From Tritrichomonas musculus (taxonomy: Eukaryota > Parabasalia > Tritrichomonadida > Tritrichomonadidae), in NCBI GenBank assembly GCA_039105265.1, contig JAPFFF010000039.1:62001-126000 (forward strand): a DNA stretch of 64,000 bases. Direction: 5' to 3'. Position 1 is the stretch's first letter, and each line of letters begins with the position of its first letter. The notes beneath the pieces are model-generated. The model did not search any database, was not told the origin of the DNA, and saw only the letters and a program-made list of their open reading frames with translations. Position numbers and translations under genes: made by a program. This document shows, one piece after another, positions 1 to 11,268 of this stretch.

Positions 1-116
1 TTACCTAATTTTCGAAAAAAATGGATGAGAGAGCAGATGTTTGAGAAAGATTAAGAAATGTTGCTATAAAAATTAGAAAAAATGGCATTTCATTCCAATT
101 TTTGCAAATCTGGTAT

Positions 117-277
117 AAGAGTTATCAGCATTAAGAAAGATAAGACCAAGAATTAGTAAGATTGAGAAAAATTGGAATGAAATCGGAACAAGACTATGAA
201 AGAATGGAGTAAGAGTTATCAGCATTAAGAAAGATAAGACCAAGAATTAGTAATATTGAGAAAAATTGGAATGAAAT
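117..277. repeat. 67-bp direct repeat, two copies
   Basis: Copies at 117-183 and 211-277 begin AAGAGTTATCAGCATTAAGA and differ at one base, separated by 27 bp. Seen directly; no function is inferred. Confidence 0.85.
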
Positions 278-656
278 AGGAAAAGTTTTGCAAATCTGGT
301 ATAAAAATTAAAATGGCTGGCGTAAGGAATAGAAAGATTAGCTTAAAAGCGTGATGGAGTGTAGTTTGAAATTGAAAAAAAGTGACCAAATAAAATTTGT
401 CATTTTTTTTATATATGAAGAAACAATAAATAAATATGTAATAATATGTCAAAATCGATTTTAAAAAATAAAGTTAAATATATCAGATTTCTTTTAATTT
501 ATTGTTTTTCTTTTTTCGTTAAAGATAATAACCTGTTAACAAAAAATAAAAAGAATCGTTAAGTAAACTAAAATAACGAACTATTCGAATTAAAGCGCGG
601 AACGGGTATTTGAATAAAGAATCAATAGTTCTTTTCACAATTTTAACAAGGAACGC

Positions 657-683
657 CACTTTTTGAACTGCGTTCAAAAAGTG
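657..683. repeat. Perfect 12-bp-stem hairpin
   Basis: CACTTTTTGAAC, loop TGC, then GTTCAAAAAGTG. The word CACTTTTTGA recurs in the foldback at 5830-6162 and in sequence upstream of the LRR gene at 62278-62420, so it may come from a shared repeat family. Confidence 0.75.
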
Positions 684-862
684 TCTAGTACACAGTTTTT
701 TTCTTTTAGAAAAAAGACAATATCTATATAAAAGGCATTCAAATAAACAATACTTTAGTCAAAATTTTATTCATAAATTAGCATAGCATAAAAAACTTTA
801 TTAATGCTTTCTGTAAAAAAACTAACAAAAGTTTGTAATTAGCAAAAACGCGAATCAGTTAT

Positions 863-3800
863 TAACATCAATGTTTGTCTGTCGTTAGCATAGATGTTTT
901 TCTGTTGTTAGCATCGATGTTTTTCTGTTGTCAGCATCGATGTTTTTCTGTTGTCAGCATCGATGTTTGTATGTTGTTAGCATCAATGTTTGTCTGTTGT
1001 CAGCATCGATGTTTGAATGTTGTTAGCATCGATGTTTTTCTGTTGTCAGCATCGATGTTTTTCTGTTGTCAGCATCGATGTTTGAATGTTGTTAGCATCG
1101 ATGTTTGTATGTTGTCAGCATCGATGTTTGTCTGTCGTTAGCATCAATGTTTGTCTGTTGTTGCCATCGATGTTTATCTGTTGTCAGCATCGATGTTTGA
1201 ATGTTGTTAGCATCAATGTTTGTCTGTTGTTCGCATCGATGTTTATCTGTTGTTAGCATCGATGTTTATCCGTTGTTAGCATCGATGTTTTTCTGTTGTC
1301 AGCATCGATGTTTGAATGTTGTTAGCATCGATGTTTGTATGTTGTTAGCATCGATGTTTTTCTGTTGTTAGCATTGATGTTTGAATGTTGTTAGCATCGA
1401 TGTTTGTATGTTGTCAGCATCGATGTTTATCTGTTGTTAGCATCGATGTTTATCTGTTGTTAGTATCGATGTTTGTATGTTGTTAGCATCGATGTTTATC
1501 TGTTGTTAGCATCGATGTTTATCTGTTGTAAGCATCGATGTTTTTCTGTTGTCAGCATCGATGTTTGAATGTTGTTAGCATCGATGTTTGTATGTTGTTA
1601 GCATCGATGTTTTTCTGTTGTTAGCATTGATGTTTGAATGTTGTAAGCATCGATGTTTGTATGTTGTCAGCATCGATGTTTGTATGTTGTTAGCATCAAT
1701 GTTTATCTGTTGTTAGTATCGATGTTTGTATGTTGTTAGCATCGATGTTTATCTGTTGTTAGCATCGATGTTTGTCTGTTGTAAGCATCGATGTTTATCT
1801 GTTGTTAGCATCGATGTTTATCTGTTGTTAGTATCGATGTTTGTATGTTGTTAGCATCGATGTTTATCTGTTGTTAGCATCGATGTTTATCTGTTGTAAG
1901 CATCGATGTTTTTCTGTTGTCAGCATCGATGTTTGAATGTTGTTAGCATCGATGTTTGTATGTTGTTAGCATCGATGTTTTTCTGTTGTTAGCATTGATG
2001 TTTGAATGTTGTAAGCATCGATGTTTGTATGTTGTCAGCATCGATGTTTGTATGTTGTTAGCATCAATGTTTATCTGTTGTTAGTATCGATGTTTGTATG
2101 TTGTTAGCATCGATGTTTATCTGTTGTTAGCATCGATGTTTGTCTGTTGTAAGCATCGATGTTTATCTGTTGTTAGCATCGATGTTTATCTGTTGTTAGT
2201 ATCGATGTTTGTATGTTGTTAGCATCGATGTTTATCTGTTGTTAGCATCGATGTTTGTCTGTTGTAAGCATCGATGTTTATCTGTTGTTAGCATCGATGT
2301 TTATCTGTTGTTAGCATCGATGTTTTTCTGTTGTCAGCATCGATGTTTGTATGTTGTTAGCATCGATGTTTTTCTGTTGTCAGCATCGATGTTTGTATGT
2401 TGTTAGCATCAATGTTTGTCTGTTGTCAGCATCGATGTTTGAATGTTGTTAGCATCGATGTTTGTATGTTGTCAGCATCGATGTTTGTCTGTCGTTAGCA
2501 TCAATGTTTGTCTGTTGTTGCCATCGATGTTTATCTGTTGTCAGCATCGATGTTTTTCTGTTGTTAGCATCAATGTTTGTCTGTTGTTCGCATCGATGTT
2601 TATCTGTTGTTAGCATCGATGTTTATCCGTTGTTAGCATCGATGTTTTTCTGTTGTTAGCATTGATGTTTGAATGTTGTAAGCATCGATGTTTTTCTGTT
2701 GTCAGCATCGATGTTTGAATGTTGTTAGCATCGATGTTTGTATGTTGTTAGCATCGATGTTTATCTGTTGTTAGCATCGATGTTTGTCTGTTGTAAGCAT
2801 CGATGTTTATCTGTTGTTAGCATCGATGTTTATCTGTTGTTAGTATCGATGTTTGTATGTTGTTAGCATCGATGTTTATCTGTTGTTAGCATCGATGTTT
2901 GTCTGTTGTAAGCATCGATGTTTATCTGTTGTTAGCATCGATGTTTATCTGTTGTTAGCATCGATGTTTTTCTGTTGTCAGTATCGATGTTTGAATGTTG
3001 TTAGCATCGATGTTTGTATGTTGTTAGCATCGATGTTTTTCTGTTGTTAGCATTGATGTTTGTCTGTTGTAAGCATCGATGTTTATCTGTTGTTAGCATC
3101 AATGTTTGTCTGTTGTCAGCATCGATGTTTGAATGTTGTTAGCATCGATGTTTGTATGTTGTTAGCATCGATGTTTTTCTGTTGTTAGCATTGATGTTTG
3201 TCTGTTGTAAGCATCGATGTTTATCTGTTGTTAGCATCAATGTTTGTCTGTTGTCAGCATCGATGTTTTTCTGTTGTCAGTATCGATGTTTGAATGTTGT
3301 TAGCATCGATGTTTGTATGTTGTTAGCATCGATGTTTTTCTGTTGTTAGCATTGATGTTTGTCTGTTGTAAGCATCGATGTTTGAATGTTGTTAGCATCG
3401 ATGTTTGTATGTTGTTAGCATCGATGTTTTTCTGTTGTTAGCATTGATGTTTGTCTGTTGTAAGCATCGATGTTTATCTGTTGTTAGCATCGATGTTTAT
3501 CTGTTGTTAGCATCGATGTTTTTCTGTTGTCAGTATCGATGTTTGAATGTTGTTAGCATCGATGTTTGTATGTTGTTAGCATCGATGTTTTTCTGTTGTT
3601 AGCATTGATGTTTGTCTGTTGTAAGCATCGATGTTTGAATGTTGTTAGCATCGATGTTTGTATGTTGTTAGCATCGATGTTTTTCTGTTGTTAGCATTGA
3701 TGTTTGTCTGTTGTAAGCATCGATGTTTATCTGTTGTTAGCATCAATGTTTGTCTGTTGTCAGCATCGATGTTTGAATGTTGTTAGCATCGATGTTTGTA

Positions 3801-5778
3801 TGTTGTCAGCATCGATGTTTGTCTGTCGTTAGCATCAATGTTTGTCTGTTGTTGCCATCGATGTTTATCTGTTGTCAGCATCGATGTTTGAATGTTGTTA
3901 GCATTGATGTTTGTCTGTTGTAAGCATCGATGTTTATCTGTTGTTAGCATCGATGTTTATCTGTTGTTAGCATTGATGTTTGTCTGTTGTAAGCATCGAT
4001 GTTTATCTGTTGTTAGCATCGATGTTTGAATGTTGTTAGCATCGATGTTTGTATGTTGTTAGCATCGATGTTTTTCTGTTGTTAGCATTGATGTTTGTCT
4101 GTTGTAAGCATCGATGTTTATCTGTTGTTAGCATCGATGTTTATCTGTTGTTAGCATCGATGTTTTTCTGTTGTCAGTATCGATGTTTGAATGTTGTTAG
4201 CATCGATGTTTGTATGTTGTTAGCATCGATGTTTTTCTGTTGTTAGCATTGATGTTTGTCTGTTGTAAGCATCGATGTTTGAATGTTGTTAGCATCGATG
4301 TTTGTATGTTGTTAGCATCGATGTTTTTCTGTTGTTAGCATTGATGTTTGTCTGTTGTAAGCATCGATGTTTATCTGTTGTTAGCATCAATGTTTGTCTG
4401 TTGTCAGCATCGATGTTTGAATGTTGTTAGCATCGATGTTTGTATGTTGTCAGCATCGATGTTTGTCTGTCGTTAGCATCAATGTTTGTCTGTTGTTGCC
4501 ATCGATGTTTATCTGTTGTCAGCATCGATGTTTGAATGTTGTTAGCATTGATGTTTGTCTGTTGTAAGCATCGATGTTTATCTGTTGTTAGCATCGATGT
4601 TTTTCTGTTGTTAGCATTGATGTTTGTCTGTTGTAAGCATCGATGTTTATCTGTTGTTAGCATCGATGTTTATCTGTTGTTAGTATCGATGTTTGTATGT
4701 TGTTAGCATCGATGTTTGTATGTTGTCAGCATCGATGTTTGTCTGTTGTAAGCATCGATGTTTATCTGTTGTTAGCATCGATGTTTATCTGTTGTTAGTA
4801 TCGATGTTTGAATGTTGTTAGCATCGATGTTTGTATGTTGTTAGCATCGATGTTTTTCTGTTGTTAGCATTGATGTTTGTCTGTTGTAAGCATCGATGTT
4901 TATCTGTTGTTAGCATCAATGTTTGTCTGTTGTCAGCATCGATGTTTGAATGTTGTTAGCATCGATGTTTGTATGTTGTCAGCATCGATGTTTGTCTGTC
5001 GTTAGCATCAATGTTTGTCTGTTGTTGCCATCGATGTTTATCTGTTGTCAGCATCGATGTTTTTCTGTTGTTAGCATCAATGTTTGTCTGTTGTTCGCAT
5101 CGATGTTTATCTGTTGTTAGCATCGATGTTTATCCGTTGTTAGCATCGATGTTTTTCTGTTGTTAGCATCGATGTTTGTATGTTGTCAGCATCGATGTTT
5201 GTATGTTGTTAGCATCAATGTTTATCTGTTGTTAGTATCGATGTTTGTATGTTGTTAGCATCGATGTTTATCTGTTGTTAGCATCGATGTTTGTCTGTTG
5301 TAAGCATCGATGTTTATCTGTTGTTAGCATCGATGTTTATCTGTTGTTAGTATCGATGTTTGTATGTTGTTAGCATCGATGTTTATCTGTTGTTAGCATC
5401 GATGTTTGTCTGTTGTAAGCATCGATGTTTATCTGTTGTTAGCATCGATGTTTATCTGTTGTTAGCATCGATGTTTTTCTGTTGTCAGTATCGATGTTTG
5501 AATGTTGTTAGCATCGATGTTTGTATGTTGTTAGCATCGATGTTTTTCTGTTGTTAGCATTGATGTTTGAATGTTGTTAGCATCGATGTTTGTATGTTGT
5601 CAGCATCGATGTTTGTATGTTGTTAGCATCAATGTTTATCTGTTGTTAGTATCGATGTTTGTCTGTTGTAAGCATCGATGTTTATCTGTTGTTAGCATCG
5701 ATGTTTATCTGTTGTTAGTATCGATGTTTGTATGTTGTTAGCATCAATATTTATCTGTTGCTAGCATCAATGTTTGTC
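863..5778. repeat. 23-bp minisatellite, about 213 tandem copies
   Basis: The array repeats a 23-bp unit close to GCATCGATGTTTGTATGTTG plus TTA. Landmarks from 875 to 5360 are all spaced by exact multiples of 23 (for example 1334, 253, 391, 644 and 2507 bp), so the register is kept without indels for about 195 units. Three bases after GTTT fall mostly into five haplotypes (GTA, GTC, GAA, ATC, TTC), and the base before AGC varies (T, C, A). The GT-rich strand is about three-quarters G+T. A marker unit with TTGCCATCG occurs at 1161, 2518, 3852, 4496 and 5025, that is 59, 58, 28 and 23 units apart, which shows higher-order block duplication. Open frames through the array are a trivial result of a stop-free unit read in three phases (23-residue period) and are not genes. 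Confidence 0.97.
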
Positions 5779-5829
5779 AATATTTAAGATAATATTATCT
5801 GGCGGTAGGATTATCTGGTTGTGGAATTT

Positions 5830-6162
5830 TGATCAACTAAAGTATAGTTAGTCTTTTCTGAAGAACCTTCAAAAAGTGGAAATCATTCAGAAAAAATAAT
5901 CTAAATAAAATAATTGAAAAAAAAAAACAAATCTTTTTATATTTTTACATAATTTTTAGACTACATACCGCCTAGCGGACGTCGAGCGAGGCTGAACGAA
6001 GCGAAGCCGAGTCGAGATCCCGCGGCTGGCGGTAAGAATCGGTAAAAATTTTTGTAACATAAAAAGATTATTTTATTATTTTTTTTATTTGATTATTTTT
6101 TCAGAATGATTTCCACTTTTTGAAGGTTCTTCAGAAAAGAATAACTATATTTGAGTTGATCC
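5830..6162. mobile_element. 333-bp foldback (MITE-like) element with 8-bp TSD
   Basis: Two arms of about 140 bp are inverted copies of one another. The outer 70 bp, starting GATCAACT, is about 90% identical between arms and includes CTTTTCTGAAGAACCTTC. Flanks are TGGAATTT at 5822-5829 and again at 6163-6170, a perfect 8-bp target site duplication. The loop (about 5979-6019) and the arm tips (ACCGCC) are unusually GC-rich for this window. There is no coding capacity. An 8-bp TSD is typical of hAT (also P and Merlin) transposons; the superfamily is an inference. Confidence 0.85.
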
Positions 6163-6616
6163 TGGAATTTATCTGGCTATGAGATTAAACTATTTTATTT
6201 CTTTTTGATAAATTAATTAAAAAAAAAAAAATAAAATAAAATAAAAAAAAAAAAAAAATAAAAAAATTAAATTCTATGAGCTTTATGAAAAAAATAACTG
6301 AAAATTTTTTTTATTAAAATATCTTAATCAAAAAGAAATAAAATAGTTTACAATTATTATTACAAATGCAAATAATAATATACTTAAATTAATTATTATC
6401 CAAAATATTTTAAAACAATATGATGGCTGGATAAGTTCAGGTCTTATTTTTTTGGGGTTTTGTTTTATTATATTAAGATAAAGAAAGCAAATTTATATCT
6501 ATATCTAATTATTTAATTAATAATTATATTTTAATGATTAAAATAATAAATTATAATTTGTGTTAATTTGTTTATGTTATTATATATTTTTTAAATATTT
6601 TATTTTATTTCATATT
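6163..6616. other. AT-rich spacer with an A-rich simple repeat
   Basis: An A-rich simple-sequence tract lies at about 6218-6268. Nothing else can be supported. Confidence 0.6.
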
Positions 6617-7705
6617 TATATATGTGTACAAGGTGATCATTTCCCATGTTTTTATAAAATTATTATTGTTGTTAATTATAATATATATATTAATAAATAT
6701 ATATAATATAATAATAAAAAAGTATTCATTTTATTTTAGGATAAAAGTAAATTTATTTTATTATTATTTGAATTCAATATAATCGTAGAATTTTAAAATG
6801 ACGATTATTAATGATTATTTATTCACCCAATAATATCGGTTATTTTATAAGGTGAATATTTAATCTTATATTAATCGTTATAACGGATTTCATTTTACTC
6901 AAGGTTAATTATTCACCTTTATATTATCAAAATAACGGATTTTATTTTACTCGAGGTTAATTATTGACTATAATATTATCGAAATAACGACTTTTATTTT
7001 ACTCGAGGCTAATTTTTAACCATCATTCTATCGTAATAACGACTTTTATTTTACTCGAGGCGAATTATTAACCATATATTTATCTGAAATATTATTTTTT
7101 TGAACTTTATTTATCTTCATATTTTCTGAAATATATATGATTAATATTTTTTTTAAATTAAAATAAGAGTATTAAAATATATTTATTTATATAATATATA
7201 TTTAATTCTTAAAAACACCAAGATAATTAAATTTATTTATAAAAAATCCAAATTTTTAAGTATTTCTCTAAAAATACCGAATAATAATTTAATATAATAA
7301 TTATGCGTATAATAAATAATATAAAAAAATAAAAATATAAAAATATAATATAAATATTTGGGAAATACCAAGATATTGTTTTAATAAAGAAAAAATACTT
7401 CATTCATGAATATATTATCATGTTCCTTTAATATACATAAAACAACTCATAAAATAAAATTTATATAATATGAAATATATATATTAAAAAAATAAATTGA
7501 AATATCCTCATATTAAACAAATGATCAATAATATTTCAGTTCTGAAAAATTAATGATAGAAAGATAAAACGATAAAAAATAAAAGCTATATATGATCTAC
7601 ATCATCATAATAATTCTATCTTAAAACAATTTTACACTTTTTCCTATTAAATTTTAAAAATAAAATTTTCGCATTAATTGTAAACGGACCTTGTATACAT
7701 ATATA
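6617..7705. mobile_element. Candidate 1.09-kb non-autonomous element
   Basis: An 18-bp inverted repeat with one mismatch (TATATATGTGTACAAGGT at 6617-6634; its inverted partner at 7688-7705) bounds a non-coding, AT-rich segment. The flanking octamers TTCATATT and TTTATGTT match at 6 of 8 positions, so a decayed target duplication is possible but unproven. The size (1089 bp) is nearly that of the element at 9078-10167. The TIR contains alternating TA, so chance is a real alternative. Confidence 0.4.
6820..7075. repeat. 52-bp tandem repeat, about 4.5 copies
   Basis: The phrase TTTTACTC ends at 6900, 6952, 7004 and 7056, an exact 52-bp period. Units read roughly ATAACGGATTTTATTTTACTC followed by AAGG or CGAGG and an AT-rich half; an imperfect extra copy precedes. 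Each unit has ATAACGG or ATAACGA, close to Myb recognition cores. It lies inside the candidate element 6617-7705. Confidence 0.9.
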
Positions 7706-7755
7706 TTTATGTTTTATTGTTATTTATTTTTGAAAATACAATTTTTACTTTTGAT

Positions 7756-8914
7756 AAAGGAGCACGACTTTGGCGGTTATTGAAAATCGTCGCTTCGACT
7801 TCATATTGAAATATTATATAGTATATTGGTTTTTAAGCAAGTTTTATATAGACCAAAAAAAAATCTATCGTAGGGGAAAAACATTATTCATGTTTTAAAA
7901 ATTTAAGTTATCAAAAAGTTTAACTTTTCAGAACTAACGTACGAATTTTAATTCTAAACGTTTTTACATGTTTGATAGAAGTGGTGTAAATACACAGAAA
8001 TAAATCGATTTATCGACAAATGAAAGAAAAATATCAAAGTATAAAAATAATTCAAAAAGTTGACAAATTGAACGATAATTTATTTTCACTACTCAATTTT
8101 TTTTATTTTATTCATTTTTTATTCGGAATTTACTTATGTATTTAGTTATTTTGGAAATGAAATTTCATTATATTAAAGATAATAGTCTATTTTATTATTA
8201 AAATTTAATAATAAAATATCATAGAACCTCCAAACATCATTAAAATACATAAATATCATAATTAATTGATTTTTTCTGCAGATAAATAATTATATTTGCT
8301 TGGTATGATTATATATAACAATTATTTGTTATTATTTTTCCGAAAACTTTGATTTTTAATAAACATAAATATTCATGAAATTATTATCTTTTCAACTCCA
8401 AAATGAAAATACTATATTTAATATGCTTTATTAGATAAATTTATATTAAAAAAATTATATTTTGTAATAAAAATTCCGTATCAACAAAACATTAAATATA
8501 ATATAATAGAATTATTAACACCAATCGTGGTACAAAATAAAATATCAATGTAAATAAACACTCAACAGAAAAGAATATTCCCCAGGATTTCAAAAATAAA
8601 AAATGTGATTTGGAAATTTATAAGTCTACTATAAATTTTATTTAAAAGATATAATATCATTTTATCATTTAGCACTAAAATAAAATATCAAAACTATTAA
8701 TTTACAAGTCCTTTGGATGATCAAAAAAAAACATCATTAGGACTTTATTTCATCACACTTGAAATAATTATGTAATGTATCATTATGGATTATATTATCT
8801 AATATAAATAATCAATATATTTAAAAAATATTGTTTTTTCTTGTTTTTATAATAAGATATAAATGTTTTTTTAAGGCTTCTTAACGTACGAAAAACGGTT
8901 ACCCGTGCTCCTTT
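7756..8914. mobile_element. 1159-bp non-autonomous element, TIR AAAGGAGCACG, 8-bp TSD
   Basis: AAAGGAGCACG at 7756-7766 is mirrored by CGTGCTCCTTT at 8904-8914. Immediately outside both ends is the octamer CTTTTGAT (7748-7755 and 8915-8922), a perfect 8-bp target duplication. The interior is AT-rich with no open frame worth naming, so the element must rely on a transposase encoded elsewhere. The TSD length suggests hAT-like, P or Merlin; the superfamily is an inference. Confidence 0.85.
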
Positions 8915-9077
8915 CTTTTGATAAGAAAATTTTTTATTTTTGAATTTAATAAGATATTATTATTCATTGTAATATTGATTTTTTGAATTTATTATAAACA
9001 ATTATCAAAATATTTTATAAAATCTAATAAATATGTTGAATTAAATTATTGAATGTGTATATAAAATTGTAAAATTT

Positions 9078-10167
9078 AGACCACCTGACAAGGTAAGGCC
9101 GTTTAGAAATAAAAAATTAAAAAGGTAATATCAAGAAATTGAAAAAAATTTAGGAATTCTTTTTTTAATATTTTATTATAAAAAAATTATCTATAAGTAA
9201 TTATGAATATGATTTTCCAAAATTTCAAGCATATAAGATTTTTGAAAATTTACATAAAACATTTTTATCTTTATAAATGCAAAATGTATTTGATTAAAAA
9301 CATGTGATAAATGTTATTTATTTATTCATTTTGTAGTATTTAAAATATATAATTAACAATCTAAGAAAGAATCTCAAATGCTTACATATTAATTGTGTTA
9401 TTTTTATCATTTGGAGTTTCTATTAAATTATCAAAATAAATATTTGATTGAATAAATATTTTTGAAGTGCTGTTATTCATAGGAAATGAAAAAGAATTTG
9501 GCGCTAGATTTTTCAAAAAAGTTGAATCATTAAATTGATCAATCATTTTCTAGCACGAAAAGGCATCAAAAATAAATATATTGTAAATATTTCTTTGAAT
9601 ATACTAAAATAATATATATTTACATGTATATATTTAGAGGTGGTAAGATAATATGGATTTTATTAAAAAAAAATTGTTAAACTTTTTGAGAAATCAATTA
9701 ATCAATTAGTATTCTAAATAAAGCAAGTATTGTTTACTTCTCAACTTACTTACGCAATACCAATATGAAGAAATACTTGTATATTATCCAGAATGTACCA
9801 ATCGGTCTGTTTAAAAATAGCCCTGATGCATATGTTTTAGAATATAATTATGATATCGATTGAGAACATTTGATCAAAGAGACGTATGATTGAAAAATGA
9901 ATTTTTATTTTATTTAATATATTTGGTACAGTTTTCTCTTCGTTTTTTTATAATAGAGTATTTATTTAATTTATGAAATAAATCTTTCAATTTAGTAAAA
10001 AACGTTCATATATCTTAGAAATATTTATCTACATACAAATAATTTTATCTTAAAATTCTGCGCCAATTTTTTTAAAATATTTAATATTTGAAATTGCTAT
10101 ATAGAATGTTATTATTATTTAAAATATGGAGCATTTTTAATAGAAAAAATTTTATGCCAGGTGGTCT
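9078..10167. mobile_element. 1090-bp non-autonomous element, TIR AGACCACCTG, 8-bp TSD
   Basis: AGACCACCTG at 9078-9087 is mirrored by CAGGTGGTCT at 10158-10167, flanked on both sides by TAAAATTT (9070-9077 and 10168-10175). The interior is non-coding. Its right ~205 bp (about 9962-10167) recurs in inverted orientation at 17499-17701 at about 95% identity, which shows independently that this is a dispersed repeat with an end at this point. Confidence 0.88.
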
Positions 10168-11268
10168 TAAAATTTCTGTAAATAAGTTATCTTATCTAAA
10201 AAAAAAAAGTTTCGGAAGATTTGAATGAAGGCAGGTACGTATTTGATATAACATTGATATGTGTTTAACAAAGAATTATATAAATTCTGATAATTAATAT
10301 AAAATTTTTTATTTAAATAAATGATTTAACATAAATAAGAGAAAAAAAGCTGGGAAATATTTTGTAAGAATTTTATTATTTAATAGCAGGAGATTTATAA
10401 TAATTATTTAAAGATTGATAAATAATTTATATAGATTTGGTAATTAATCAATAAAATGCATGCAATATGTTGATAAACCATTAATTGCCAATCTATAAAA
10501 CATTTGTAGTTGTTATATTACAATACTAATCGGTAATTTCATATAGAAGTTTTAAAATTATTCAGTTTTAAATATTTAAAAATCATATATGTAGGTTATT
10601 CTAAACTTTTACAAACTATATTTTATATCAAATTGTTCATTATCCTTAAAAGAATGAATAAATGATACCTAAATCCCATTTTATGCCACTTATCATGGTA
10701 ATAAATATTCATATATAATGTAATGCCAATTTACATCAGCTTTACATCAAAATATTCGTGTTTTTAGTCAAATATTGGAGAAAAATAATTATTTTCATAA
10801 AAAATTTTATTATTGGAATAAATAAAATTTTTATATCTATATTAAAATAAACATAAAAAATAATATAAAAATTTTACTATTAATATTGAGAAAATTACAT
10901 TTTACAAATAAATAAAACATCATTCAAATTTTTGATAAAGATCAAAACTTTTTGATAATTTTAAATAAAAAAAAAAAAAAAAAAAAAAAAAAAACGAATT
11001 GTGAAATAAATTGTAATATCTTCATAATTATTATTTTGATTTCAAATATTTTAGATATTATACAGTAAATATATATTTATATAAAAGAATTTTGAAAAAA
11101 AAATTAATCGAGTCTTTTCCTATAGATGATGATATTACTTTTATATAAAGTATGTTTTATTTTTAGTATTATTTTAGAATTATATAAATGAAATAAGCAA
11201 CCATCATTTAAAAAAAAATAATTTATTCTAAAAAAAAAAAAAAATAATAAAAATCCGAACTAATTTTA
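10168..11268. other. AT-rich gene-free stretch with a poly-A tract
   Basis: No gene is seen. It contains an imperfect hairpin of about 22-bp arms at 10430-10497 around ATGCATGC, and a run of about 25 A at 10969-10994. It lies downstream (3') of the minus-strand cyclase gene, whose polyadenylation region must be at its right end. Confidence 0.6.

Larger units (their letters stand above)
1..862. other. AT-rich gene-free left edge with a 67-bp direct repeat and a hairpin
   Basis: I see no credible gene here. A 67-bp direct repeat occurs at 117-183 and 211-277 with one mismatch. The word TTTTGCAAATCTGGTATAA also occurs just before the first copy (from 100) and again after the second (286-304), so the duplicated block may be larger and rearranged. 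A perfect 12-bp inverted repeat with a 3-nt loop lies at 657-683 (CACTTTTTGAAC / GTTCAAAAAGTG). The open frame on the minus strand at 225-452 has low-complexity composition and is probably chance. Confidence 0.6.

Noticed and set aside
225-452. Minus-strand 75-codon frame rich in Phe/Tyr/Ile
   Set aside because: Low-complexity composition over a repeat; nothing recognisable.
875-5557. Many near-identical 65-93-residue open frames (VVSIDV...ASMF...HRC pattern)
   Set aside because: They are the stop-free 23-bp satellite unit read in three phases, mostly beginning at TTG rather than ATG; no coding signature.
863-5778. CRISPR-like array
   Set aside because: Units are contiguous 23-mers without unique spacers, in a eukaryotic genome.
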